Shown in pieces: positions 1 through 8,851 of a DNA stretch of 40,291 bases. The notes beneath the pieces were generated by a model. The model was not told the DNA's origin, made no database searches, and saw nothing but the letters and a program-made list of their open reading frames with translations. Within the stretch, counting starts at the first letter, position 1; each line of letters begins with the position of its first letter. Made by a program: the position numbers and the translations under genes. Origin of the DNA: Oscillospiraceae bacterium (GTDB lineage Bacteria > Bacillota > Clostridia > Oscillospirales > Oscillospiraceae); the NCBI GenBank assembly GCA_017632035.1, contig JAGBSG010000061.1, positions 1 to 40,291 on the forward strand, in the 5' to 3' direction.

Positions 1-975
1 CCTGCCATGAATGAGGCGGCTGTGGATATGACCGGCGCCTCCGTCACCGGACTTGTGCGCCATTACAGCAAGCTTCTGGTATTTACCCGTGACGGCACCT
101 ACACCTTCAGCTATGAGCCTGTCACCACCGAGGACGGCACCACCACCGCCGGTTTCTATCTGCGGTCTGCAAACCGGGAATTCGGCAACGATGTGGTGGG
201 TCAGGTTCGGACGGTGAACAACTACCCCAGAACCATCACCCGGGACGGCATCTATGAATGGCGGATCACATCCAGCTATTATCAGGATGAACGGTACGCA
301 CAGCGGGTTTCCGGCTATGTGCAGCGGTCGCTCCGGGGCAGGGATATCCACAAGATGGTGACCTGTGACAACAACTTCGACAAGGCTTATTATGTGTTCC
401 TGAACGATGACAAGGGAACCGTGCTGGTGAACCGGTACGACCTTGCCAAGGATGATATCTGGTGCATCTATGAGGGTGACATTTTTAAGGGTGTCACAAA
501 CGTCTTTACTTTTGACGGAAGCACCATGTTTGCCAACGGGACAGAGGTATTCTGTCTGGACAGCAGCATGACCATGGATGCCCCTGTGGTTCCCGGCGGG
601 GAATCCACCGCCATCAGGGCGCTGTGGGAATCCGGATACATGGACTTCGGCGCAGATTTCCGACGGAAGTTTACCAGCGAAATCTACGTTTCCATGCTGC
701 CCCAGGCACATTCCGAAATGATCATCACGGCGGAAACAGACCGCAGAAGCGACCACATGGAAAAGGTGATCACCAGCAATGTGTTCACCTGGGACAAGAT
801 CAATTTCCCCAACTGGACATTTGACACTAACACGGCACCCAAAATCCAGCGGGTACGGCTGAAGGTGAAGAAATTCGTCTACTACAAACTGGTGTTCCGG
901 GTGGAAGCGGAAGGCAGTTCTGCAACAGTGCTGGGCTACGATCAGGAAATCCGGTTCGGCTCTATGGCAAAATGA
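1..975 (+). CDS. Tail hub / head-tail stabilization protein, 3' part (continues from 39242)
   Basis: This is the C-terminal 324 codons of a 627-aa protein whose first 303 codons are at 39242-40291. The 141-base end overlap joins the two parts in frame. The protein is beta-rich and Gly/Thr-rich, with no signal peptide or membrane segment. Its position before a small adaptor and two large virion-type proteins fits a podoviral tail hub or stabilization protein (P22 gp10-like role), which is inferred from context and composition. The stop at 973-975 is followed at once by AGGAGG serving the next gene, so the two are translated as one late operon. Confidence 0.7.
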   Translation, partial: PAMNEAAVDMTGASVTGLVRHYSKLLVFTRDGTYTFSYEPVTTEDGTTTAGFYLRSANREFGNDVVGQVRTVNNYPRTITRDGIYEWRITSSYYQDERYAQRVSGYVQRSLRGRDIHKMVTCDNNFDKAYYVFLNDDKGTVLVNRYDLAKDDIWCIYEGDIFKGVTNVFTFDGSTMFANGTEVFCLDSSMTMDAPVVPGGESTAIRALWESGYMDFGADFRRKFTSEIYVSMLPQAHSEMIITAETDRRSDHMEKVITSNVFTWDKINFPNWTFDTNTAPKIQRVRLKVKKFVYYKLVFRVEAEGSSATVLGYDQEIRFGSMAK

Positions 976-985
976 GGAGGTTTAT

Positions 986-1417
986 ATGGTAACAGTACAA
1001 GAGATTTTTGATGCAGCGATGGATCTGATGGACGAAGCCAACGAGTCCACCGGCTCCACCGATACCGCGGACACCAAAGAATACCGGATCCGCACGATTT
1101 CGATTCTGAATACGGCGATCCCCAAGCTGCATCCCTATTCCAGCAACTACCACGCAGCAGCCACCACCGGCAGACCCCGGAACAAAACACTGATGGCTGA
1201 CAACAGAAGCAACCCCGACTTTGAACAGAGCATTCCCCTGGATGACGCCCTGTGCTGGAGTCTGCTTCCTTATTTCCTGGCATCCATCCTGAGAAGCGGT
1301 GAGGACACCGAGTTTTCCATGCGGATGATGACGGAATATAACAACGCATTTCTGGAGATCCGGGACAAGAGCCCTGCGGAATTTGAACCGATCTCTACCC
1401 CCTACGGGATGTTCTAG
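986..1417 (+). CDS. Head-tail adaptor-like protein
   Basis: A 143-aa mostly helical protein starting with ATG 7 bases after an AGGAGG site. It opens with a helix (VQEIFDAAMDLMDEANE) and later has a hydrophobic helical stretch (LCWSLLPYFLASIL). Size, helical character and position between a tail-hub-like protein and virion proteins match the small adaptor proteins that dock on portals in short-tailed phages. No enzymatic motif is visible. It is co-transcribed with neighbours (10-base gap upstream, 14 downstream). The family assignment is inference and it could be a different head-completion protein. Confidence 0.55.
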   Translation: MVTVQEIFDAAMDLMDEANESTGSTDTADTKEYRIRTISILNTAIPKLHPYSSNYHAAATTGRPRNKTLMADNRSNPDFEQSIPLDDALCWSLLPYFLASILRSGEDTEFSMRMMTEYNNAFLEIRDKSPAEFEPISTPYGMF

Positions 1418-1431
1418 GAGAGGAGGACAAC

Positions 1432-2676
1432 ATGGCGAATCTTTATGACACCGGCGCCAACAGCGCTTTCAATGAGGATAAGTACATCAACAAAATCTAT
1501 GACAGCACCCTGGATTCCCAGAATAAGGTGCTGACTCAGGGCTATGAGGACAGCGTCAATCAGCTGAACGCCGGTCAGCAGCAGACCCGGGAGCAGACCA
1601 GCGACTATGTGAAGCGGGCCTATGTGGAAGGTCAGCGGGCAGCGGGCACCATGGAGAAGTCCGCCGCCGCCAATCCTGCCGGGGTCGGCACCAATGCCCA
1701 GGCCCGTCTGATGCTGGGAAACCAGAACCAGGTAAACAAAACCACGCTGCAGAATCAGCAAAATCTTGCTGACCAGGAATACGAACGGCAGCGGCAGCTT
1801 CGGGGTCAGTGGTATGCCGCCGAGATCAAGAAAGCCCAGGCCAACAATGACATGAACCGGGCCCAGGCGCTTTACAGTGCCGCTCAGGCGGAGGAAGCGC
1901 AGATGCGGTCTTTCCGGCAGAATGCCGCTGTGATGATGCAGAAAAAGGGTGACAGCTCCATTCTGGACGCCATTGCCAAGGGCGAAGCAGTCACTCCGGA
2001 CACCACTTCCGAGACCTGGGACAGTGTTCTGAAAAATGAGGACAGCATCAACAAGATTTATGATGCGCAGCTGGAAAGCCAGAAGCAGGATGCGAACCTT
2101 GCCTATGCCCAGAGCCTTTCCGACCTGATCGCAAAACAGGCCGAAGCCCAGCGGGAGACGGACAAGAATCTGACGGCTACTTATGTGGATGCTCTGAGAA
2201 AGGGCAGAAACTACCAGGAGGTTCAGAGCGCATACGGTCAGGGCTCCGGTACGGCCATGCAGGCACGGCTTGCCCGGGAATCTGGCCTGGCAAAGAAGCT
2301 CACCGATCTTCGCACTCTTCAGCTTGGCAGGGATGCCGCGGCGCAGCAGGATCGGGCAGGACTGGTTCACACTCTGGGCAGCACCATTGCCGCCGGTCAG
2401 GAAACCATCAACAACAAGCGCAACCAGGCACTTTACGATGCCGCCGAAAAGGAAGAACAGAACCTGGTTTCCGATCAGCTGTTCGTTGGCGAACAGCTGG
2501 CCAAGAAGGGCGATTATTCTGTGCTGGGCAAGCTCTACGGCCTGACGCCGGAGCAGATGAAGAAGTTTAAACGATCTTCTTCCGGCGGTGGCGCTGGCAC
2601 TATCAGCTACCGTACATGGCTGGCAAATTTGAGTAATGCAGACAGAAAGACATATAAAGAAGCTGGTTTGATCTGA
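1432..2676 (+). CDS. Internal virion protein with tandem internal duplication
   Basis: A 414-aa, Gln/Ala-rich, strongly helical and coiled-coil-like protein. It contains two related halves: one begins near residue 19 (INKIYDSTLDSQ) and the other near residue 206 (INKIYDAQLESQ). Both later have a TxAQARL-type segment, an NNxxNxAxALYxAAxxEE-type segment and a KKGDxSxL motif. No catalytic motif is seen. Context between the adaptor and a 1737-aa protein suggests an ejected internal virion (core) protein, as in P22/T7-like phages. That role is inferred. RBS GGAGAGGAGG precedes the ATG. Confidence 0.65.
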   Translation: MANLYDTGANSAFNEDKYINKIYDSTLDSQNKVLTQGYEDSVNQLNAGQQQTREQTSDYVKRAYVEGQRAAGTMEKSAAANPAGVGTNAQARLMLGNQNQVNKTTLQNQQNLADQEYERQRQLRGQWYAAEIKKAQANNDMNRAQALYSAAQAEEAQMRSFRQNAAVMMQKKGDSSILDAIAKGEAVTPDTTSETWDSVLKNEDSINKIYDAQLESQKQDANLAYAQSLSDLIAKQAEAQRETDKNLTATYVDALRKGRNYQEVQSAYGQGSGTAMQARLARESGLAKKLTDLRTLQLGRDAAAQQDRAGLVHTLGSTIAAGQETINNKRNQALYDAAEKEEQNLVSDQLFVGEQLAKKGDYSVLGKLYGLTPEQMKKFKRSSSGGGAGTISYRTWLANLSNADRKTYKEAGLI

Positions 2677-2698
2677 TTCTGCATAGAGAGGTGTAAAT

Positions 2699-5600
2699 AT
2701 GGCAAAATCCGTCAAACAACTGGTAAAGGAGGCAAATAGATGGAGGAAGAATGACGGTCTTCCTCCACTGAGCCTCCCTAGCGATAAGCCGAAGGTTACC
2801 ACATCAGAGGAAAAGCGACAGAATATCCAGTTCAAGAAAGAAGCTGCTGAATTTGAGAAGGTGACAGATATTCCCACCGGCAGCGAAATCTTTGCTGATC
2901 AGGCGGAGCGAATCCGGGACCTGTACTCTCAGCAGCAGCGCAAGGATGTGCAGCGGAAGAAGGATGAGCAGGAGTGGGCAAAGGTGGAAGTGGATTCTGC
3001 CCAGCTCAAGAAAGAGCAGGCGGAAAAGGCGCTGGCTGATTTTGAACAGAAGAGCGATATCGACTGGACAGACGCCAACGCCCGGAAACGGTATGACAGT
3101 GAAATGGATCGACGCCAGGCAGCCGTTGACCGCGCCAACGAGGAGATCCGGCAGCGGGAGGAAGCGGAAGTCACAAATGCGGATGTGCAGGAGCTTGCAA
3201 GCTGGAGCGATGAGGACAAGGCGCTGCTGGATGACTACATCAGCAAACGCCAGAGCGCCTTTGTGCAGTCCCTGAACCCGGCTGCAAGCGGTCTTCCTGC
3301 TGATTTTGAAAGCAATCCGCTGATTGCCAAATATGGCAGAAAACGGCTTGATGAGATCGCTAGCACCTATCAGCGGCAGCGCAACCAGGAGAAGTACCAG
3401 GCAGCTGAACAGGCTGGTAAGGATGCTGCAGACAGCGGCTGGATCGGTAATATTGCCGCGAATGCGGCATCAGTCGGTGCTAATCTTGCGGACACTCTGC
3501 TGGACCCTTTGGCCAGAATCGCCCAGGGCGCAGGCGGCAGGGATGAGCGTTACAGTTCTCTTGACCCCTATGCAGGCGGTCAGGCACGGGCATTCGCTTC
3601 CGGTGTCCGGCAGGAGACAGCGCAGAACATTGAGGGCGAAGATCCCACTGCATTAAGTAAGGGACTCTCCATCGGTTATCAGGGTATGATGTCTGCCGCA
3701 GACTCTCTGGCAAGAGGTATTGTGGGCGGCAGCCCCACCGTAGGTGCCGGTCTTGCAGCTCTTGGCAGCTTCAATCAGACCCTTTCGCAGGCTTCGGCAC
3801 GGGGCGCAAGCCCTCAGCAGGCGGTAGCCCTGGCAACGGTGAATGCCGGTATCGAAGCGGCCACAGAAAAAATCCCTCTGGATGAACTGTTCGACATTGC
3901 CAAGGGCGGCGCAAAGCCTGCCGGTCAGGCGATTTTGAATGTTCTGAAGCAGATGGGTATTGAAGCCACCACGGAAGAACTGTCCCTGCTGGGCACCACC
4001 CTGGCAGAGGCGGCTATTCTGCGGGAGAAGTCCGGACACAAGCAGCAGATCGCCGACATGATCGCCAACGGAATGTCCTACCAGGAAGCCAAGGAACAGG
4101 CCAACAAGGCATGGCTGGAGGAAGCAAAGCAGACGGCGCTTGTTTCCGGCGTTGCCGGTATCTTCGGCGGTGCTGGTGCGGAGCTGGGCTCTGCCCGATT
4201 TGTCGGGCAGGATCCTGTTCAGATGACGGCCATGGAACTTGCCGGGAATCAGCAGCCTCAGACGGCACCGGCTGCAGAAGAAGTGCAGCCCGCTTCCTTC
4301 CTGGAAGCTTCGGCGCAGCAGCTTGCCGAGCAGGCGCCCAAGGCAGCACCCGTAGAGCTTACACCGGAACAGCAGATGCTTGAGCAGGCAGCTGCGCAGA
4401 CAGTGTCGCCTCATGCAGATGTGGACAATGGGTCTGTATTTGATTTGCCTGAAACGACAAACGAAGCAGGATCTAGCCTAGCGGGGGAGTCACCGGAAAC
4501 CAGCTCTCTTGCCACGCCCATCAATCCTGCTTCTACTGATAGGGTACCTCAGATCACAGAGGAAGTCAATGGGAATATTGACGAAACCAGTGCGCAGGAT
4601 GTGGACATTCAGGAGCAGTCTGCGGAGGGTGGACAGGTTAAGGGAACCGGTGCGGCGGAGCAGCATGAGGGAACAGTTGGAGCGAAGGAATCTCAGTTCC
4701 GGCACGAAGTCAAACAGTCAAAAATCTACGGCAACACTTATAAGAACACCCCTTATGATGACATCCGTGATATTGGCAGGTCTGCGCTGAAAGACGACCC
4801 TAATGTTCAGATGTACGATGTGATCACTGAGGCTGAAAGCATACACGAAGCGGATCTCCGTACAGAAACGGGACGGGATCGCTTGGCGGAATATCATGCC
4901 CTCATGAAAAAGGATGGCTGGACAGGTGCAGACAACGATACTGCGATGAAGCTTCTGACGACTTTCCGCAAAGAAGGCAAGGCGGATCGGGTTATTGAGC
5001 TGCGCCGGAAACAGCGTGAAATGGGTACGCAGGCAGGCCAGATGGCGCAGTCCTTTGCTAAATATAGCCGGGAAGATGCTACGGTTGCTGTCCTGGATGC
5101 AATTGACGATCTGGATGACCTCACCATTGATCAGGTGGACAAGACGTTCTGGAAGCCAAAGCAGAGCGTTAAGGGACCGGAAGCGGAGAAGAGAGACTTC
5201 CAGAAGTGGAAGGACGGGCTCAGTGAATCGCTTCTCGAGGTGGCAAACGACATCGAGAATGTCAAGGACGGCGATAAGGCATCCATGCAGGATCTGATCC
5301 GTCAGATCGCGAATCTCAGACACACAACAGCGTGGGCAGGATACAGCACAAAGCTGACAGCAAGAACCGAAAAGGGCCTTCAAAAGATGGACTTCGAGAC
5401 GCTGAAGGCTGTTGCAAAAACACAGATTGCCATGATCCCCAACGATTTCCGTAAACGTTCCAAGGGAGAAATGGCAAAGGCTGCGCGTGTTCACAATATG
5501 TTGTTTACTCTGACGACAAAGTTTAAAAACGATGCTGGCAACATTACCACAGGTTTAATGGATGCGGTTTCTGACAGCTTTGCAGGACGGGCTATGGACA

Positions 5601-7912
5601 CTGTGCTTTCTAAGTATACCGGACAGAGAACAGTTGCAAACGATCTGAAATATGCCCGGGAATACAGCAAGGCGGCAAATGATGCCGCTGATGTGGCTGC
5701 TGCTTTTGTTTCACTGGATATTCCGATGGATACCGATACAAAGTACAGCATTGGAAGAACCAGAACATTCTCCTCGAACACAAATAATCCTTTCATGAGA
5801 TTTATGTCGGCCTATGAAAAGCACCTCAAGTATGCTCTGGAAGTATCTGATAAATTCTATGAGGGTGGTTCTTCTCACGTTGTCAGCAAGAGTCTTGAGG
5901 GGTTGGGACAGAAATCCGGTTTAACCGCAGACCAGATTCAGAGTCTCGGCGACAAGGTTGGTCAGCGTAGAACCTTTAAGGATCCCGGAGCAAAAGTTGA
6001 GAACCAAAAGACTGGCAAACTGGCAGAAGGTGGCCGTGCTCTTGCACGTGCAAATACCGGAATCCAGAAAGCGCTTAATAATATCGGAACCAGCGACTTC
6101 GGCCTGGGCGATCTGGTGCAGCCTTTCGCGGCTGTTTCCGGCGAAGTAAAACAGGTAGGTATTGACTACACCGGCGGAGGATTGATTTCCGGCATTACGG
6201 AGATGCGCAACATCATCAAGGATGTAAAGAACGGCAAGCAGATCGACCCCTACCGGCAGCGTACAGCAGCAACCAACTTTGGCCGTGGTTTATCCGGTAC
6301 TGTAGGAATCGCGCTCTTTACAGGACTTGCAGCAGTTGGTGCAATTAAGGTACATGATGCTGCTGAATATGACGAAAAGGCTATGGAACAGGCGCAGGGG
6401 CTCAGCGGCGCTCAGCTGAACCTTGACGCTGCGATTCGGTATCTCAGCGGAAAGACCGGCGAATGGGAATCCGGCGATCAGTTGATCACAGTCGATTTTC
6501 TGGAACCCCTCAATACACTGATGCATATCGGATATCTGATCAGCGAAGGCGATGACATTCCGGAGGCTGTTGTTCAGGGCAATTTTGAGTCTCTTCTGGA
6601 TATGCCGATGATGCAGACTGTTTCGGATCTGGCGGATCTGGCGCAGAGTTTTACCGAGGTATCCGAAGGAAATATGGACAGTGTGTATGATGCAGCTGGT
6701 CAGCTGGTGGGTAATATGGCTGGCGGAATCATTCCTAACTGGGTCAGAAAAACTGCCCAGGTTGTTGATCCTTATTACAGAGATACTTACGATACTGACC
6801 CATTCAAGAAGGCCGGCAAAGAACTACTTGCGGCAATTCCAGGCGCAAGCAAGCTGCTTCCGGAAAAATATGATGCTCTGGGCAATGTCCAGAAACGTTA
6901 TGATGAAACAGACGAAGACAGCACTGCAGCCCATGTGCTTGATACACTGATTACCCCTTGGGATACCCAACAGTATCAGACTGATGAGATCTATCAGGAA
7001 ATCAAACGGCTGAATGAGGTTTCCGGAGAAAATGTTACTCCGCCATCCGCTTCTCGTCGCTTGACTTATACAGATACAACAGGTGAAAAGCACGAAAAAG
7101 TTCGGCTGACGGAGGAGCAGTATCAGACTCTGGCAAAGACTCAGGGACAGACCGCAAAACGGATCGTCGAGTCCATGATCAGCTCCAAAGACTATGCCGC
7201 CATGACCGACGAGCAGAAAGCGAAAGCCATCCAGCAGGCCTACCAGTACGCCAGAAAGACCGGAGAGATCGCCGCCATCGGTGAGGATCATACCGGCTAT
7301 GGTGAGGTGTGGATGGAGGAAGTAAGCAAGGGAAAGGAAGCAGAATTTATTCTGCGCAAGGTCGCTGGAAACGACCTTTCAAATGCAATGGATTCTCTTC
7401 AGAACGCCTGGAAAAAGGGCTATGATGCTTCAAGCAGGAGCGAAAAGCTGGAATGGGCTTATAATGCTTTTGCAGATCTAGGCGATAATGCGCAGAAGGA
7501 AGCTGCTGGATGGGTTACCGGCGCTGCCGCCAATTACATTGACGCCAGAGATCATGGCATCAGCCACGACGATATTGTTTCTACCTACAAACTGCTGGAT
7601 GGTATCAAACCGGAATCCGGATATAAAAACCCCAGAACCATCCAGAAGGCAGAAGCGATTGCGAACACCACCAACCTTGCTGAAAATGAAAAGGCAATCC
7701 TGATCAAACAGCAGGTTTCTGACAGCCAGGATAAAAACATCGATGAGCTGAAGGAACTGGGATACGGTGTTGCGGACTACGTGAAACTTTACCGGGATCA
7801 TGAAGAGTACACTTCTGGAACCGGCAAAAAGAAACGCACAGCCCAAAAGTGGGCGAACGAGTACGGTATCAGTCTGCAGGCAGCATACAAGCTTTACGAA
7901 GTGTTCTCATAA
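2699..7912 (+). CDS. Giant internal virion / ejection-type protein (1737 aa)
   Basis: The largest gene of the genome. Residues 1-200 are charged and coiled-coil-like. About 240-500 is Ala/Gly-rich with amphipathic or hydrophobic helices. About 500-670 is a low-complexity Gln/Glu/Ala/Pro linker. About 680-1180 is a long helical region resembling the helical parts of large polyvalent phage proteins. A hydrophobic segment near 1200-1225 (TVGIALFTGLAAVGAI) could span a membrane. The last third is again helical (LPD38-like in character, unconfirmed). No peptidase or lysozyme motif was recognised. Length, lack of a tape measure elsewhere and place in the late operon suggest a DNA-ejection or channel protein. 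It ends at a strong bidirectional terminator. Confidence 0.7.
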   Translation: MAKSVKQLVKEANRWRKNDGLPPLSLPSDKPKVTTSEEKRQNIQFKKEAAEFEKVTDIPTGSEIFADQAERIRDLYSQQQRKDVQRKKDEQEWAKVEVDSAQLKKEQAEKALADFEQKSDIDWTDANARKRYDSEMDRRQAAVDRANEEIRQREEAEVTNADVQELASWSDEDKALLDDYISKRQSAFVQSLNPAASGLPADFESNPLIAKYGRKRLDEIASTYQRQRNQEKYQAAEQAGKDAADSGWIGNIAANAASVGANLADTLLDPLARIAQGAGGRDERYSSLDPYAGGQARAFASGVRQETAQNIEGEDPTALSKGLSIGYQGMMSAADSLARGIVGGSPTVGAGLAALGSFNQTLSQASARGASPQQAVALATVNAGIEAATEKIPLDELFDIAKGGAKPAGQAILNVLKQMGIEATTEELSLLGTTLAEAAILREKSGHKQQIADMIANGMSYQEAKEQANKAWLEEAKQTALVSGVAGIFGGAGAELGSARFVGQDPVQMTAMELAGNQQPQTAPAAEEVQPASFLEASAQQLAEQAPKAAPVELTPEQQMLEQAAAQTVSPHADVDNGSVFDLPETTNEAGSSLAGESPETSSLATPINPASTDRVPQITEEVNGNIDETSAQDVDIQEQSAEGGQVKGTGAAEQHEGTVGAKESQFRHEVKQSKIYGNTYKNTPYDDIRDIGRSALKDDPNVQMYDVITEAESIHEADLRTETGRDRLAEYHALMKKDGWTGADNDTAMKLLTTFRKEGKADRVIELRRKQREMGTQAGQMAQSFAKYSREDATVAVLDAIDDLDDLTIDQVDKTFWKPKQSVKGPEAEKRDFQKWKDGLSESLLEVANDIENVKDGDKASMQDLIRQIANLRHTTAWAGYSTKLTARTEKGLQKMDFETLKAVAKTQIAMIPNDFRKRSKGEMAKAARVHNMLFTLTTKFKNDAGNITTGLMDAVSDSFAGRAMDTVLSKYTGQRTVANDLKYAREYSKAANDAADVAAAFVSLDIPMDTDTKYSIGRTRTFSSNTNNPFMRFMSAYEKHLKYALEVSDKFYEGGSSHVVSKSLEGLGQKSGLTADQIQSLGDKVGQRRTFKDPGAKVENQKTGKLAEGGRALARANTGIQKALNNIGTSDFGLGDLVQPFAAVSGEVKQVGIDYTGGGLISGITEMRNIIKDVKNGKQIDPYRQRTAATNFGRGLSGTVGIALFTGLAAVGAIKVHDAAEYDEKAMEQAQGLSGAQLNLDAAIRYLSGKTGEWESGDQLITVDFLEPLNTLMHIGYLISEGDDIPEAVVQGNFESLLDMPMMQTVSDLADLAQSFTEVSEGNMDSVYDAAGQLVGNMAGGIIPNWVRKTAQVVDPYYRDTYDTDPFKKAGKELLAAIPGASKLLPEKYDALGNVQKRYDETDEDSTAAHVLDTLITPWDTQQYQTDEIYQEIKRLNEVSGENVTPPSASRRLTYTDTTGEKHEKVRLTEEQYQTLAKTQGQTAKRIVESMISSKDYAAMTDEQKAKAIQQAYQYARKTGEIAAIGEDHTGYGEVWMEEVSKGKEAEFILRKVAGNDLSNAMDSLQNAWKKGYDASSRSEKLEWAYNAFADLGDNAQKEAAGWVTGAAANYIDARDHGISHDDIVSTYKLLDGIKPESGYKNPRTIQKAEAIANTTNLAENEKAILIKQQVSDSQDKNIDELKELGYGVADYVKLYRDHEEYTSGTGKKKRTAQKWANEYGISLQAAYKLYEVFS

Positions 7913-7913
7913 A

Positions 7914-7940
7914 AAAAGCCGCCCGAAATGGGCGGCTTTT
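7914..7940. terminator. Bidirectional Rho-independent terminator
   Basis: Stem GCCGCCC / GGGCGGC with loop GAAAT (7918-7936), flanked by an A-run on the left and TTTT on the right. It works in both directions. It ends the 1737-aa gene rightward and the leftward cassette ending at 7947. Confidence 0.9.
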
Positions 7941-7946
7941 ATATAT

Positions 7947-8153
7947 CTATTTACTATCAAAAATGCTTGTCTGATGAAATCTGGGAGCGTAGCAATCACA
8001 CCGAATCACATAATCGTCGTCGGCGTGGATCGTCTTCTTACCGTCCAGAACCGCGGTACAATAGTTGCCTTCCCGGTGGTGTTCGGGATCGCTGATGTAC
8101 TGGATCTGACTGCATTTGGAGCAATCGCATTCATACCTCCATTTGTTTGCCAT
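7947..8153 (-). CDS. Small Cys-rich protein, putative zinc binder
   Basis: A 68-aa protein with two cysteine clusters, CDCSKC near residues 9-14 and CDC near residue 52, plus a further Cys and several His, suggesting one bound metal. The start at 8153 is chosen because AGGAGG lies directly upstream. A longer in-frame extension lacks a ribosome site and would overlap the neighbours. It is the last gene of the leftward five-gene cassette and stops a few bases before the bidirectional terminator. Function unknown. Confidence 0.65.
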   Translation of the reverse strand: MANKWRYECDCSKCSQIQYISDPEHHREGNYCTAVLDGKKTIHADDDYVIRCDCYAPRFHQTSIFDSK

Positions 8154-8167
8154 AGTCCGGCCTCCTA

Positions 8168-8248
8168 TCAATACCAGGTGGAGCCGCCGTAAAGAGTGTC
8201 GAGAATGGCGGCGATGATGGATGTGACAAAGAAGATGTGTAAAACCAT
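8168..8248 (-). CDS. 26-aa hydrophobic micropeptide
   Basis: A tiny reading frame, mostly hydrophobic (VLHIFFVTSIIAAILDTLY), long enough for one membrane span. GCAGGAA sits just before the ATG, and its stop overlaps the ribosome site of the next gene, as in a packed operon. Peptides this short are often spurious; spacing and composition are the only support. If real, it would be a membrane micropeptide. Confidence 0.35.
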   Translation of the reverse strand: MVLHIFFVTSIIAAILDTLYGGSTWY

Positions 8249-8260
8249 TTCCTGCACCCC

Positions 8261-8794
8261 TCAATCCATCTGGTAATACATACCGGCGGAGTATCCTTTT
8301 CCTGTGAGGCAATCCCGCATTGCTTCCGCTGCTACGGTGTTCGGGTCACCCTGTGCGGCTATTCTCAGAGGGAAAACAAAGGACTTGGATCCCCAAAGAT
8401 TCCAGACAAAGCAGCCAACACCGGCAGCTCTGGCGGCCTGCTCGACCTTGCTCTGATTCCATCCCTTCAGATACAGAGTGCAGGAATCAAAGTTGCAAGT
8501 TCCGCTATCTTCCAGAATGGTGGCGATAACTTCCGCCTTTCGTGCAGCTTCTGCCAGATCCTTGGACAACTGCAGGTATTTACCGGAGAGCGGAGCCACA
8601 TGATACTGCTTCTTGAGCCACTTGTGGTCATCCAGTGCGCTTTCTTCGCTCCACGCACGCATGACCTTGTATTCAGTACCGAAGTCGGGAGAGGCCAGCA
8701 TGGTTTCGTATTCTCCGGGATGGATTTCAGAAGTGCTTAGAATTGCGGCGGAGCCATTTGCCAGGGTGATGTTGGTTGTCTTAATGGTTTTCAT
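8261..8794 (-). CDS. 177-aa hypothetical protein of the leftward cassette
   Basis: I do not recognise the family. The protein is soluble, with no signal peptide or membrane span. It has a beta-rich N-terminus, a Lys/Ala-rich helix around residues 75-95 and three scattered cysteines. The start at 8794 is set by AAGGAGG 8 bases upstream. An in-frame extension to 8932 lacks a ribosome site and crosses repeats. It is the main product of an oppositely oriented cassette inside the late operon, a typical place for moron or anti-defence genes. Its ribosome site lies inside a three-copy repeat (8801-8851) and opposite a candidate small RNA, so its translation may be controlled. Confidence 0.7.
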   Translation of the reverse strand: MKTIKTTNITLANGSAAILSTSEIHPGEYETMLASPDFGTEYKVMRAWSEESALDDHKWLKKQYHVAPLSGKYLQLSKDLAEAARKAEVIATILEDSGTCNFDSCTLYLKGWNQSKVEQAARAAGVGCFVWNLWGSKSFVFPLRIAAQGDPNTVAAEAMRDCLTGKGYSAGMYYQMD

Positions 8795-8800
8795 AAAAAA

Positions 8801-8851
8801 TCCTCCTTGATTTTGTAGGTCAAGGAGGCTATAATGTAAATGCTCCTTGAC
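8801..8851. promoter_or_regulatory. Three-copy CCTCCTTGA/TCAAGGAGG repeat over a ribosome site
   Basis: The same motif appears three times in alternating orientation: CCTCCTTGA at 8802-8810, TCAAGGAGG at 8820-8828 and CTCCTTGAC at 8843-8851. On the leftward mRNA the last copy is the Shine-Dalgarno of the 177-aa gene. The middle copy is its exact complement and could pair with either neighbour, giving two mutually exclusive hairpins. On the DNA level the copies also straddle a rightward promoter, so a protein operator is an alternative reading. Confidence 0.55.
8807..8835 (+). promoter_or_regulatory. Rightward sigma70-type promoter for a small RNA
   Basis: TTGATT at 8807-8812 and a perfect TATAAT at 8830-8835 are separated by 17 bases. 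No open reading frame with a ribosome site follows. The predicted start is near 8842, and a terminator lies about 100 bases further on. Confidence 0.6.

Noticed and set aside
1414..2877. Leftward 487-aa frame opposite the 414-aa virion protein
   Set aside because: No ribosome site. Composition is that of the antisense of a Gln/Ala-rich protein.
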